Shown here: one piece after another, positions 19,106-27,336 of the stretch | Layout: each line of letters starts with the position of its first letter | How positions within the stretch are numbered: the stretch's first letter is position 1 | Assembly: GCA_963644855.1 (NCBI GenBank) | Contig: CAVIQL010000001.1 | Location: 62,001 to 126,000, forward strand | DNA: 64,000 nucleotides | DNA from: UBA6398 sp963644855 | GTDB lineage: Bacteria > Bacteroidota > Bacteroidia > Bacteroidales > Bacteroidaceae | Reading direction: 5' to 3' | Notes under the pieces: generated by a model | Seen by the model: only the letters and a program-made list of their open reading frames with translations | The model's database searches: none | What the model was told of the DNA's origin: nothing | Made by a program: the position numbers and the translations under genes

Positions 19106-19216
19106 TATCGTTTTTACAATGTCCGATGTTTTTTAAAAAAGGTCTGATATTATTTGAAAAATACCTGACATTGTTTTTATAATATCCTATATAGTTTTTG
19201 TGATAGTTTTTGTGAT
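19106..19216. repeat. 21-bp palindromic-unit element, copy A3
   Basis: Units start at 19120, 19141, 19162 and 19183, an exact 21-bp step, with cores TGTCCGATG, GGTCTGATATT, TACCTGACATT and TATCCTATATA. The units are more diverged than in other copies and there are four of them. The left end TATCGTTTTTACAA differs from the usual end. Confidence 0.85.
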
Positions 19217-19231
19217 ACTTGTTTGGGTATA

Positions 19232-19270
19232 AAAAATACCGCCGCCGGCATTGAAACCGTACGGCGGCAT
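19232..19270 (-). terminator. Terminator after the DUF1080 lipoprotein gene
   Basis: GCCGCCG (19241) pairs with CGGCGGC (19262). The minus strand continues as TATTTTTTAT, a classical T tract. Confidence 0.85.
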
Positions 19271-19290
19271 TATATAGGGACCTAAAAAAG

Positions 19291-20178
19291 TTACTTCAAA
19301 ATTTTCACTTTTATGTTGCGATACCAAACATCGTCTCCATGATCCTGGAATGCAATGTAACCTTCGTGGTTATCACCGCCCATGTTGAGGAGAAGTTGGT
19401 AAGCAATTGGGAAGTCGCCGTCAGCTTTGAACTTGCTGTTGTCGAGCATCTCCTTCCATTTCGGAGTCCAAAGGTGATATTCTACAACATTCTTGCCGTT
19501 CTGACCGTGAATAACAGTTCCTTCGTAAACCATGATCTTACCTGTGTTCCATTCGCCATAAGGTTTAGCGTTTTGAGGCTTGGCAGGAATCATATCATAT
19601 AGGGAAGCAGACTGACGATTGCCGTCAACGCCGAGCTGTGCATCGGGGTGATTGCCATTGTCGAGTATCTGGTATTCCGAAGCCGACTGCCAAATAGGAA
19701 GGTATTCGTCCTTGCCATTGTTTTTGGTTGTAACTTCTTGCGCAAGATAAAGCACACCCGAATTAGCTCCCTTGGAAACTTTGTATTCAAAGGTAAGTTC
19801 GAAATTCTTGAACTTGTGTGCAAAGAGAAGGTCGCCGCCGTTTACGCCGCCGCCTTCGCCGTTGCCAGAACCTTTAAGATGGATTGCACCTTCGTCAACG
19901 TTCCAATCAGAACCGGCTTTGTCTTTGCCATAGCAACGCCAACCGTCGAGAGTTTTGCCATCGAAGATTGTGATGTAGCCGTCCTTGTCAACCGGAAGTT
20001 TGCTGATATCGATCTGAGGTTTCTCTACAACAGTGTAGTTAACGTCATCGGCAACAGCACTATCCTTCTGGGCTGCACAAGTACAACCGGAGCAACTACA
20101 ATTGCAATCACATTTTTTGTTACCGCAGGAAACAAGCATAAGAGCACATGCTGCTACGGTTAATATAGTTTGTTTCAT
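19291..20178 (-). CDS. DUF1080 lipoprotein with cysteine cluster
   Basis: This 295-residue lipoprotein (LMLVSCGN) carries a striking Cys cluster directly after the lipidated residue: KCDCNCSCSGCTC. The DUF1080 domain follows, with TIFDGKTLDGWRCYGKD, LTFEYKVSKGANSGVLYL and YQILDNGNHPD. The cluster could bind metal ions or be a flexible anchor; this is inference. It is 19 bases downstream of a second DUF1080 gene with which it shares high similarity, indicating tandem duplication followed by a change of localisation. Confidence 0.88.
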   Translation of the reverse strand: MKQTILTVAACALMLVSCGNKKCDCNCSCSGCTCAAQKDSAVADDVNYTVVEKPQIDISKLPVDKDGYITIFDGKTLDGWRCYGKDKAGSDWNVDEGAIHLKGSGNGEGGGVNGGDLLFAHKFKNFELTFEYKVSKGANSGVLYLAQEVTTKNNGKDEYLPIWQSASEYQILDNGNHPDAQLGVDGNRQSASLYDMIPAKPQNAKPYGEWNTGKIMVYEGTVIHGQNGKNVVEYHLWTPKWKEMLDNSKFKADGDFPIAYQLLLNMGGDNHEGYIAFQDHGDDVWYRNIKVKILK

Positions 20179-20197
20179 AATTGTGTCGTTAAATTGA

Positions 20198-21058
20198 TTA
20201 TTTCAAAATCTTTACTTTGATGTTCTTGAACCATACATCATCGCCGTGGTCCTGGAAACCAATGAATCCTTCGTGGAGGTCGCCACCGGCATTATTGAAT
20301 GCGTGGAATGCAGCAGGCCATGCAGCTTCGCTGAACTTACTTGTTTGGAGAAGTTTTGTCCATTCGGGAGTCCAAAGTTTGTATTCCACAACCTTTACAC
20401 CGTTCTGGAAATGGGTAACAGTACCATTGTCAACACGGATAACAGTGTTGTTCCATTCTCCGAAAGGCTTTTGGTTTTGAGGATTTGCGGGAATAAGGTC
20501 ATAGAGAGAACTTGACTTACGATTGCCGTCTTTGCCCAATTTTGCATCGGGGTGGTTTTCGTTGTCAAGCACTTGGCTTTCAAGACCAGAAACAACAATC
20601 GATTCTACATCGCCATTCTGGTTGGTGAGTTCCTGTGCAAGGTAGAAAATACCAGAGTTACCAGCTTTGCAAACCTTCCAATCGATTGAAACTTCGAAAT
20701 TCTTGAATTTGTGAGCGAAGATAATGTCGCCACCTTCCTTGTTCTTGCGCTTTTCTTCGGGAGTTTGGTTGCCCATGAAATGAATAGCGCCGTCTTCAAC
20801 TACCCAACGAGAAGGAACATAGTTCTTGGCATATCCTCTCCAGCCTTTCATTGTCTGACCGTCAAAGATGCTGATGTAACCTTTGCTATCAATGGGAAAA
20901 TCAAATTTGTCCCATTCTTCAGGGCCTTGGAAACCCTGAGAACAACAAATAGTAACGACACCTTTTTGAGAGCCTGTCTTTGCTTTTGTCTTCGGTGTGC
21001 CGGCACTTACATTAATTGCCATTGCCAAGCACAACGCACTAAATAATATCTTTTTCAT
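20198..21058 (-). CDS. DUF1080 (3-keto-disaccharide hydrolase family) protein
   Basis: The start at 21058 gives a normal signal peptide (MKKILFSALCLAMAINVSAG); a longer frame would run into the upstream gene. The 286-residue protein has SIFDGQTMKGWRGYAKN, VSIDWKVCKAGNSGIFYL and SQVLDNENHPDAKLG, and ends HGDDVWFKNIKVKILK like its downstream paralog. Probably periplasmic and soluble, acting on 3-keto glycosides made by the neighbouring oxidoreductases. The reaction is inferred from family reports. Confidence 0.88.
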   Translation of the reverse strand: MKKILFSALCLAMAINVSAGTPKTKAKTGSQKGVVTICCSQGFQGPEEWDKFDFPIDSKGYISIFDGQTMKGWRGYAKNYVPSRWVVEDGAIHFMGNQTPEEKRKNKEGGDIIFAHKFKNFEVSIDWKVCKAGNSGIFYLAQELTNQNGDVESIVVSGLESQVLDNENHPDAKLGKDGNRKSSSLYDLIPANPQNQKPFGEWNNTVIRVDNGTVTHFQNGVKVVEYKLWTPEWTKLLQTSKFSEAAWPAAFHAFNNAGGDLHEGFIGFQDHGDDVWFKNIKVKILK

Positions 21059-21080
21059 TATGAAATTTCTTTTATTGTAA

Positions 21081-22565
21081 TTACAATGTGGGGAGCTCAG
21101 GTAGTGTCCAACCCTCTCTGTAAACGGGCTTGATAAGACTCTGAGCGTATTCGTTAGCATTAACAGGCTCGCTGTATTTGCGGTCGAATGTCGGGTGTCC
21201 GTCGTGGATTTGGAATTTGTCCTCGATGATGCTGCGAATTTGAGCGTTTGCAGGAATGTTGGTGAACTTCATGTTCTTGCCATCCCACTTGAGCCACTGG
21301 TGCAACTCTTGCAAACGAACAGCTACGCAACCAATAACAACCATTTCGTTCAACGGTCCTGATACGCTGAAGTCTGAAGCACTCGGTACACGATTTTCTG
21401 CGCTTTCTTTGCAAGCACGAATCCAGTCTTGTTGGTGATTGTCGTTCTTTACGATACGTTGCAATTCGGGAACTTTGGGATTGCGACCTGATACCAAGAA
21501 AGGATTGGAGCCATATGTACCAACAACCATGGTATCTTTCGTTCCATAATAAACGGTTACGCCATTGGGATCGAATTGCTTGCCTTCGGGCATATCGAAA
21601 GGAAGTTCGGGGGTAATACCACCATCGTACCAATTGAGAACAACTGGAGGACAACCCATCTTCTTCATGTTGTCGCGAGCGGGGAAGTGGTATGTAATCT
21701 TCTCAGCAGAAGGACACGAATCTGTCATCAACATAGTAGAACTACCAATGATTTCGTCAGGATATCCAAGGTTCAACCCCATTGATGCTACTTGAAGAAT
21801 GTGGTTTGCCATGTCGCCGAGTGCACCGCTTCCGAAGTCCCACCAGCCGCGGAAGTTCCACGGAGTGTAGATAGAGTTGTAGTCGCGATATTTTGCCGGA
21901 CCGATGAATACGTCCCAATCCAAAGTGTCGGGAATAGACATCTTTTCTTTAGGAGTAGCAATACCTTGCGGCCAAATAGGACGGTTTGTGAAAGAGTCTA
22001 CACGAGTTACTTCACCAATTTCACCATTCCACAACCAATTAATAGCTTGGCGAGTTCCAGAACTGGAAGCTCCTTGGTTACCCATCTGGGTAGCAACTTT
22101 ATATTTCTTTGCAAGCATTGTGAGCAAACGAGACTCATATACATATAGAGTCATAGGTTTCTCAACATATACGTGCTTGCCAGCCATTATAGCGTTTGCA
22201 GCGATGATAGCGTGGGTATGGTCGGCTGTCGCAACCATAACTGCGTCTGCACTTTTCAGCATCTCGTCATACATCTTGCGCCAATCCTTGTAGCGTTTTG
22301 CCTTAGGATATTTGTCGAAAATGTGCTTTGCGTAGTTCCAGTCTACATCGGCAAGTCCGATAATGTTTTCTGTTTCCATCTCTGCCAAGTCAGCAGCACC
22401 ACGACCGCCGACACCAACGCCGAGAATGTTAAGTTTATCACTTGGGGATTTATGCCCATAAGTTTTGCCAAGTACAGAACTCGGCACAATGCTCGGGGCA
22501 ATAATCATGCCCGCCATAGCTGCACTTCCTTTTTTAAGGAAATCGCGTCTTGAAATTTTAGCCAT
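21081..22565 (-). CDS. Tat-exported Gfo/Idh/MocA family oxidoreductase
   Basis: This 494-residue protein starts with a twin-arginine signal (SRRDFLKKGSAAMAG). The Rossmann part has LGVGVGGRGAADLAEM, the catalytic-type YVEKPMT, and the substrate domain DFGSGALGDMANHILQ. Exported Gfo/Idh/MocA proteins carry NAD(P) folded in before export. In 3-keto-glycoside loci such enzymes oxidise the sugar at C3. The tatC and tatA genes lie 1.3 kb upstream on the same strand, an apt arrangement for this substrate. Confidence 0.92.
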   Translation of the reverse strand: MAKISRRDFLKKGSAAMAGMIIAPSIVPSSVLGKTYGHKSPSDKLNILGVGVGGRGAADLAEMETENIIGLADVDWNYAKHIFDKYPKAKRYKDWRKMYDEMLKSADAVMVATADHTHAIIAANAIMAGKHVYVEKPMTLYVYESRLLTMLAKKYKVATQMGNQGASSSGTRQAINWLWNGEIGEVTRVDSFTNRPIWPQGIATPKEKMSIPDTLDWDVFIGPAKYRDYNSIYTPWNFRGWWDFGSGALGDMANHILQVASMGLNLGYPDEIIGSSTMLMTDSCPSAEKITYHFPARDNMKKMGCPPVVLNWYDGGITPELPFDMPEGKQFDPNGVTVYYGTKDTMVVGTYGSNPFLVSGRNPKVPELQRIVKNDNHQQDWIRACKESAENRVPSASDFSVSGPLNEMVVIGCVAVRLQELHQWLKWDGKNMKFTNIPANAQIRSIIEDKFQIHDGHPTFDRKYSEPVNANEYAQSLIKPVYREGWTLPELPTL

Positions 22566-22624
22566 AACTTTTTAGGTTAGTTTGTTTTTTAGGTTATTTA
22601 TTGTTGCTTTGTATTTGGTTTTGT

Positions 22625-23704
22625 TCAGAATTCACGTCGATGAAGCAGTCCGTAACCGTCTTTTAAGTTTCTGCGATGCTCGTGTATTTCTTCGAGAGTT
22701 TCAAGATCTCCAATAGAAGGTAGTTCGTGCTTTTTGCTGTCTTCAAAGAATTTCCAAGCATATTCGGAAGCGATAGCCGAATCACGTAGAGTAGGAAGTT
22801 GTGAGTCTAGTTTACCATCATCAATACTCTTTGCAAAACGGTTGCACATTACATCGATGTTTTTGCCTCCAAAAGGAAGACGGGTAACAATAGTGTTGTT
22901 TATTCCGTGAAGGTCTACTACTGCTGTTTTGAAATCGTGCGTCATGCGTACAATTCCCTTTGTTCCTATAAGATCTACGTAGGATAAATGGGTCTGTTCT
23001 TTTGACAATTGTCCATACACAAATCCTTGAGTTATGTCGAATGCAATGCCATTTTCAAAAGTTCCGTGGCATTGCACCCACCATGGATCTTTGTAATTCC
23101 ACATTCTTACGCCTTGGGAATGCCATGTCTTATATTCTGATTCTGCATACCAACGTGCGATATCAACATAGTGCATGCCGCAATCGTGAAAGGCAGGACC
23201 TTCGTATTCGTGTCCTTCGCCCGGAGCAAGTCCTGGAGTCATGTGGCAAACGCGAATTATAGCAAGTTCACCCAATTCTCCTTCGTTGATATACTGTTTC
23301 ATTTTACTATGATACCATGAATTTCGAAGATAAAGGTTTACTGTCGCGAGTTTGTCGGAACTTTCAACGGCTTTCACCGATTCCCATTCTCTTTCTAAAG
23401 TATCTCCGATAGGTTTTTCAGAAATTATGTGTTTGCCATATTCTACGGCTTTAAGAATCTGATTATGGCGTAAATTTGCGAGAGTGCAAAGAGCTACGGT
23501 GTCAACGCTTTCGTCTTCAAAGATTTCTTGTTCGTTTGCAACTACTTTAGAATTGGGCGACAATTGTTTGGCATAGTTGCGTGCGTTTTCGTCTACATCA
23601 CAAATGTAGGCCACTTTCCAATCGGGGCAAGATTGCAAATAATGTAGATATTTTGCTCCCATGCGACCAAATCCGATCAGACCTATTTTCTTTTCTGAAT
23701 TCAT
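22625..23704 (-). CDS. Gfo/Idh/MocA family oxidoreductase, cytoplasmic
   Basis: This 359-residue enzyme has no signal peptide when started at 23704 (MNSEKKIGLIGFGRMG). The NAD-binding GFGRMG, IISEKPIGD (the EKP box) and GMHYVDIARW are conserved. It is the first gene of the minus-strand cluster and probably reduces or oxidises the imported keto-sugar, complementing the exported enzyme. Upstream frame extension would add a lysine-rich stretch without family support. Confidence 0.9.
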   Translation of the reverse strand: MNSEKKIGLIGFGRMGAKYLHYLQSCPDWKVAYICDVDENARNYAKQLSPNSKVVANEQEIFEDESVDTVALCTLANLRHNQILKAVEYGKHIISEKPIGDTLEREWESVKAVESSDKLATVNLYLRNSWYHSKMKQYINEGELGELAIIRVCHMTPGLAPGEGHEYEGPAFHDCGMHYVDIARWYAESEYKTWHSQGVRMWNYKDPWWVQCHGTFENGIAFDITQGFVYGQLSKEQTHLSYVDLIGTKGIVRMTHDFKTAVVDLHGINNTIVTRLPFGGKNIDVMCNRFAKSIDDGKLDSQLPTLRDSAIASEYAWKFFEDSKKHELPSIGDLETLEEIHEHRRNLKDGYGLLHRREF

Positions 23705-23902
23705 ATTATTCGTTAGTATCTTTCTATTGTCCTTTTTCAGCTTGCAGTTTATCAAGTGTAAAAGTACTTATTTGTTTTTATATATAGTGTGTTGGTTCCG
23801 CCTTAATTGCATCTTTTCTTTTGATTTTAAAATGTTTTTTGATTTTTGTCGCTTGTAATGATGCTAAAATCTTGTTTTTGCGCAATGTTTTTAACGATTT
23901 GA

Positions 23903-24715
23903 TTAATCGTCATCTTCTTTTGGGGCGGGTTTCACGAGCAAGGCACTGAATTCCCATAAGATGTAAATAGGAAGGAATACGGCCATGAGCGTGAACGGGT
24001 CGGAAGAAGGTGTTATCACTGCGGCAACAATAAGCAGAACAACAATTGCGTGTCGACGATATTTCTTGAAGAAAGCACGATTGAGTATTCCTATTTTAGA
24101 GAGTAGGGCAGAAACTAACGGGAGTTCAAAGATTATTCCCATCATAAACACGAGCATAAGAAAGTTGTTCATGTATGAATCGAGGGACAGTTGATTAGTA
24201 ATCTCTGGACTTATTTGGTAGGTGTATAGGAAACGGAGTGTAAGCGGGAATACAAGGGCGTACCCCACGAAGCAACCGAGAAAAAACATTACTGTGCCGA
24301 AAATGAATGCCTTTTCGGTGCGTCGCCTTTCGTTCTTGTAGAGTGCCGGACATACAAAACGCCAAATTTCAAAGACTATGTAGGGAAATGCCACGAGGAG
24401 TGCGAACCAAAATGACAACGAAACTTGCAGAAAAAACTGCGAGGGAAGTTTTATGTTTATAATGTTTACGTTGAATTGTTCGGTGAAATTGTCGGGCGCT
24501 AGTGGAACGATAGAACTTAGTTTCGCAAGATAGCGATAAAGAAAGAAGTCGTTGCGACAAGGTGCCATTATCACGTGGTCAAAAAGCCATGGAATAAAGC
24601 CAAAGCCGCCTACCACCAAAATGGCGATAGCTATAAACGATCTTATAAGCATCCATCTTAACGCCTCAAGATGATCCCAAAACGTCATTTCCTGAAGTTG
24701 GGTGTTTTGCTCCAT
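23903..24715 (-). CDS. tatC: Twin-arginine translocase subunit TatC
   Basis: This 270-residue protein with six membrane helices has the family motifs TFWDHLEALRWML near the N-terminus, FALLVAFPYIVFEIWRFVCPALYKNER and ALLSKIGILN. TatC recognises twin-arginine signals. The start at 24715 is chosen because it lies 7 bases after tatA and matches the normal N-terminus. It serves the Tat-dependent oxidoreductase encoded downstream. Confidence 0.97.
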   Translation of the reverse strand: MEQNTQLQEMTFWDHLEALRWMLIRSFIAIAILVVGGFGFIPWLFDHVIMAPCRNDFFLYRYLAKLSSIVPLAPDNFTEQFNVNIINIKLPSQFFLQVSLSFWFALLVAFPYIVFEIWRFVCPALYKNERRRTEKAFIFGTVMFFLGCFVGYALVFPLTLRFLYTYQISPEITNQLSLDSYMNNFLMLVFMMGIIFELPLVSALLSKIGILNRAFFKKYRRHAIVVLLIVAAVITPSSDPFTLMAVFLPIYILWEFSALLVKPAPKEDDD

Positions 24716-24722
24716 TTCTTTT

Positions 24723-24938
24723 TTAGTCTTCTTTTGGTTGGTTGTTGTCGGTGTCGTCTTTTTTCTCGTCGTCGATTTGCACATCTTTCTTGATTTCTTC
24801 TTCCACGCCGTTCATGCCGCGTTTAAAATCGCGTATGCCTTTGCCTACGCCGTGCATCAGTTCGGGAAGTTTTTTTCCTCCAAAGAGGAATAGTATTACG
24901 ATGGCAATTATAATTACTTCGGGCATTCCTAAGTTCAT
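24723..24938 (-). CDS. tatA: Twin-arginine translocase subunit TatA/TatE
   Basis: This 71-residue protein has one N-terminal helix (MPEVIIIAIVILFLFGGKKL) followed by an amphipathic helix (LMHGVGKGIRDFKRG) and an acidic tail, the exact TatA plan. The start at 24938 removes about 49 spurious residues from the longer frame. It precedes tatC in one transcript. A 7-bp hairpin (24972-24989) sits in its leader. Confidence 0.95.
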   Translation of the reverse strand: MNLGMPEVIIIAIVILFLFGGKKLPELMHGVGKGIRDFKRGMNGVEEEIKKDVQIDDEKKDDTDNNQPKED

Positions 24939-24971
24939 AGTGGTATGATTGTTTTGGGGTTGTTTATAAAT

Positions 24972-24989
24972 CACGCGCATTGGCGCGTG
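24972..24989. other. Small hairpin in the tatA leader
   Basis: CACGCGC and GCGCGTG form a perfect 7-bp stem with loop ATTG, 34 bases upstream of the tatA start. Confidence 0.5.
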
Positions 24990-25000
24990 GGTTCTCAAAA

Positions 25001-25038
25001 CATGCGCCCCACCTTTTTTGTAGAAGGTGAAGCGCATG
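25001..25038 (-). terminator. Hairpin downstream of the SPOR lipoprotein gene
   Basis: A two-step stem (CATGCGC/GCGCATG and CACCTT/AAGGTG) lies just after the stop at 25064 and is followed on the minus strand by TTTTGAG. The T tract is short, so read-through into tatAC is possible. Confidence 0.6.
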
Positions 25039-25063
25039 TCTGTATTGGTTGTAACAGCGATAA

Positions 25064-25552
25064 TTAGTTGTTGCGGAGCAACCAAGCGTCTGCGTAAGTT
25101 CCGCGTAGCTTGTTGCGTGAAGAAACTGCAGAGCTAAGATCGTCGTAAGTGGTTGCTATCACGCGATAGAACTTGCGTTGCGGATTGAGAGCAATCTGTG
25201 CGTCGTAGCCTTGGTTCTTGAGTTTTTGTTGCAAACCCTGTGCGTTTGCTTTTAGTGAGAAGCTGCCGCAAACCACGCTGTATTTCTTCAGTCCTGCACC
25301 ATCGATAAGTGTAAGGTTTTCCGATCTTACATTTGCGTTCTCGGTCGATGTTGTCGGCGCTGTGGTTACAGTTGTTGCGGGCTGCGTGGGTTGCACTGCC
25401 ACAGTGGTTTGTTGTTGTGGTTGCTGCTGTTCTACGGTTTGCTGTTGCTTAGCTTTTTCGTATGCTTTTTTATATGCAGATTCTTGTGATTTGCAAGAGG
25501 TGAATGCTACTGCGGTGCACAAACTCAATGCTATGGCTACATACTTTTTCAT
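25064..25552 (-). CDS. SPOR-domain lipoprotein
   Basis: This 162-residue lipoprotein (AFTSCKSQ) has a Gln/Thr-rich linker (residues 35-75) and a C-terminal SPOR domain with KYSVVCGSFSLKANAQGLQQ and YRVIATTYDD. SPOR domains bind denuded glycan strands at the division septum. It lies upstream of tatA, with a hairpin in between. Confidence 0.88.
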   Translation of the reverse strand: MKKYVAIALSLCTAVAFTSCKSQESAYKKAYEKAKQQQTVEQQQPQQQTTVAVQPTQPATTVTTAPTTSTENANVRSENLTLIDGAGLKKYSVVCGSFSLKANAQGLQQKLKNQGYDAQIALNPQRKFYRVIATTYDDLSSAVSSRNKLRGTYADAWLLRNN

Positions 25553-25640
25553 GATTGGTTAATTGAATGCTTGTTTATTTGTAAGTTAATTAGTTCGCTT
25601 TGCTGCAAGCTGGCTTTGTTGTTTTGTCAAACTTGCGTTA

Positions 25641-25648
25641 CAAAGTTA
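25641..25648 (-). promoter_or_regulatory. Bacteroidota -7 motif upstream of the SPOR gene (TAACTTTG)
   Basis: On the minus strand the sequence reads TAACTTTG, 88 bases before the start at 25552. No -33 TTTG is evident. Confidence 0.45.
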
Positions 25649-25763
25649 CGATTTTTATTTGACATGCAGTTGCTTTGATACTAAAGAATATTAAAAGTGT
25701 GGCTATTTGTGGTTTTTTGCAATAATTGTGGGCTGCGACGCGGGCGTTTTCGCGAAAAAAGGT

Positions 25764-25771
25764 TACTTTTG
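25764..25771 (+). promoter_or_regulatory. Bacteroidota -7 motif upstream of the YtxH gene (TACTTTTG)
   Basis: TACTTTTG fits TAnnTTTG and ends 33 bases before the YtxH start, the expected leader distance for this phylum. The -33 region is not convincing. Confidence 0.5.
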
Positions 25772-25804
25772 AAATCGAATAGAAACCATAATATTTTTAC
25801 AGAC

Positions 25805-26014
25805 ATGAAAGGTTTAAGCATTTTGGCAGCTTTTTTGGGCGGCGCCGCAGTAGGTGCTGCGTGTGGTATCCTTTTTGCTCCCGAGAAGGGCGAAGATACT
25901 CGTGAAAGAATCATCGAAGCGTTGCACAAACGCGGCATACGTCTCGACCGTAAACAGATGAACGACCTCGTTGACGATATTGCCGACGAACTTAAAGCGG
26001 CAGACAACGACTAA
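25805..26014 (+). CDS. YtxH domain protein
   Basis: This 69-residue protein has one N-terminal helix with small residues (LAAFLGGAAVGAACGILFAPEKG), the YtxH signature, followed by a charged helix. The ATG at 25805 removes an upstream extension with no family match. It leads a compact operon of four envelope genes; YtxH-holin-like pairs are common in Bacteroidota. Exact function is unknown. Confidence 0.88.
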   Translation: MKGLSILAAFLGGAAVGAACGILFAPEKGEDTRERIIEALHKRGIRLDRKQMNDLVDDIADELKAADND

Positions 26015-26044
26015 TCTGCTTTTTGTATTGAATAAGTCTTTGTA

Positions 26045-26410
26045 ATGTTCTCTACCAATCGCAATCTTAAAACTCTCGAGGAGCTTGCGGCGGAATTAAA
26101 GCGCTACTTTGAGCTCCAGAAAGACTTTGTGAAATTAGAGTTCGTTTCAAAACTCATCGTATTACTGTCCGCGCTGATATTAGGAATGATTATGTTCCTT
26201 ATCGGCGCGGTTGCGTTTATACTAATAGCCTTTTGTCTTGCCTCGTTTATAGGAGATATTACGGGGAGTCAGACTGTTGGTTATGCGTCGGTAGCTTTGC
26301 TGTTTGTGTTGTTGGCTCTGGTGGTGTTTTTCAACCGCAACAGATTGATTACAGTGCCTATCGTGAAATTTTTGAGCAACCTATTTTTAAGCGGAAACAA
26401 TGAACGGTAA
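26045..26410 (+). CDS. Holin-superfamily-III-like membrane protein (Phage_holin_3_6 type)
   Basis: This 121-residue protein has an amphipathic N-terminus (LAAELKRYFELQKDFVKLEF) and two hydrophobic hairpin helices separated by GDITGSQTVGYA. That layout is the chromosomal 'putative holin-X' family found beside YtxH, not a phage lysis gene. It overlaps the next gene by 11 bases. Confidence 0.82.
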   Translation: MFSTNRNLKTLEELAAELKRYFELQKDFVKLEFVSKLIVLLSALILGMIMFLIGAVAFILIAFCLASFIGDITGSQTVGYASVALLFVLLALVVFFNRNRLITVPIVKFLSNLFLSGNNER

Positions 26411-26648
26411 AAAAACTTCGGTATCGCTTGACGATATCTTGGCGCAACGCGACAAGGCTCTCGCAGATGTGCGCAAGAGTGGGCGCAGAATACGCACTCT
26501 TGCCGGCAGTTTGTTTGAACCGCCCAAGGCAGAGGGAAGATTTGGTGGAATGATAAACAATTTCGACCGTATTATGGCTGTGTACGACGGCGTTATGCTT
26601 GGCACAAAGATAATACGGCGTGTAAGAAGTTTTATGCGCAGAAGATGA
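26400..26648 (+). CDS. Small basic protein of the YtxH/holin-like operon
   Basis: This 82-residue protein starts inside the end of the preceding gene and overlaps the next gene by four bases (ATGA). It is rich in Arg and Lys, with TSVSLDDILAQRDKALADV near the start and a basic C-terminus (IIRRVRSFMRRR). It has no signal peptide or membrane segment. The function is not recognised; coupling to the operon supports that it is real. Confidence 0.7.
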   Translation: MNGKKTSVSLDDILAQRDKALADVRKSGRRIRTLAGSLFEPPKAEGRFGGMINNFDRIMAVYDGVMLGTKIIRRVRSFMRRR

Positions 26649-27064
26649 AAAGGTTTTTCCTGAAAATCATTACGTGTGGGGTGTTGGCGTTTGTGCTTTC
26701 GGCTTTCGTGGCGTGCCGCCAAAACTCTTTTGATGACCAATGTGAGCAGCAGGCATCGGATTTCACAGAGAAGCAATGCCCGATGAAAGTTTCAGAAGGC
26801 GTAGTGCTCGATTCTATGACCTATTCCAAAGCGCTGCGTTGCATTACTTATCATTATACGATGAGTGGAAAAATGGACGATGCCAAATTGGTGCAAGACA
26901 ATACCGGTATGATTCGCAACGGATTGTGTAAAGCGATAACCAATTCTGTGGAACTGAAACGTGCGAAAGATGCCGGAATTAATTTTCGCTATGTTTACGT
27001 GTCGGCTTCGAGCCACAAAACTTTAACGAGCATCACTTTGCGCAAAAGCGATTACGCAAAATAG
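26645..27064 (+). CDS. Hypothetical lipoprotein
   Basis: This 139-residue protein has a lipoprotein signal (SAFVACRQ) and a Cys-containing body (DQCEQQ, EKQCPM). Its fold appears alpha/beta, and the TYHYTMSG segment resembles small Bacteroidota envelope proteins of unknown role. It ends the operon begun at 25805. Confidence 0.7.
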   Translation: MKRFFLKIITCGVLAFVLSAFVACRQNSFDDQCEQQASDFTEKQCPMKVSEGVVLDSMTYSKALRCITYHYTMSGKMDDAKLVQDNTGMIRNGLCKAITNSVELKRAKDAGINFRYVYVSASSHKTLTSITLRKSDYAK

Positions 27065-27191
27065 CGTCCTTACTGGGGTGTGGTCATACCTTTATAGGGT
27101 TGTTTTTTTAGGATGTAGGACTTGGCTTAAACAATGTCCTATATTTTTTGTGCCTTTGGGGGAGCTTGAAAAACGATGTTGTATCTCGTGA

Positions 27192-27260
27192 AAACGAGGT
27201 TCGATATAATTTAAATTCCAAGGCGTCTAATTTGAATTAGATGCCTTGTAATTTTTGCTA
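27192..27260. repeat. Element B3: unit plus near-perfect 42-bp palindrome
   Basis: A 21-bp unit at 27192-27212 is followed by two 21-bp inverted halves (27213-27233 and 27234-27254; core CCAAGGCGTCTAATT) with two arm mismatches, then TTGCTA. It lies between convergent genes and may also terminate transcription. Confidence 0.85.
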
Positions 27261-27336
27261 AAAGCGCTTGAAGTTTAATCTTGTTGTATGTTGCGCATTT
27301 TCAAACATATATTGATAATGCGAAGAAGCTCGCAAT

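Noticed and set aside
26045..26410. Prophage remnant suggested by a holin-like gene
   Set aside because: The gene belongs to the chromosomal YtxH-associated holin-like family and no other phage gene is present.
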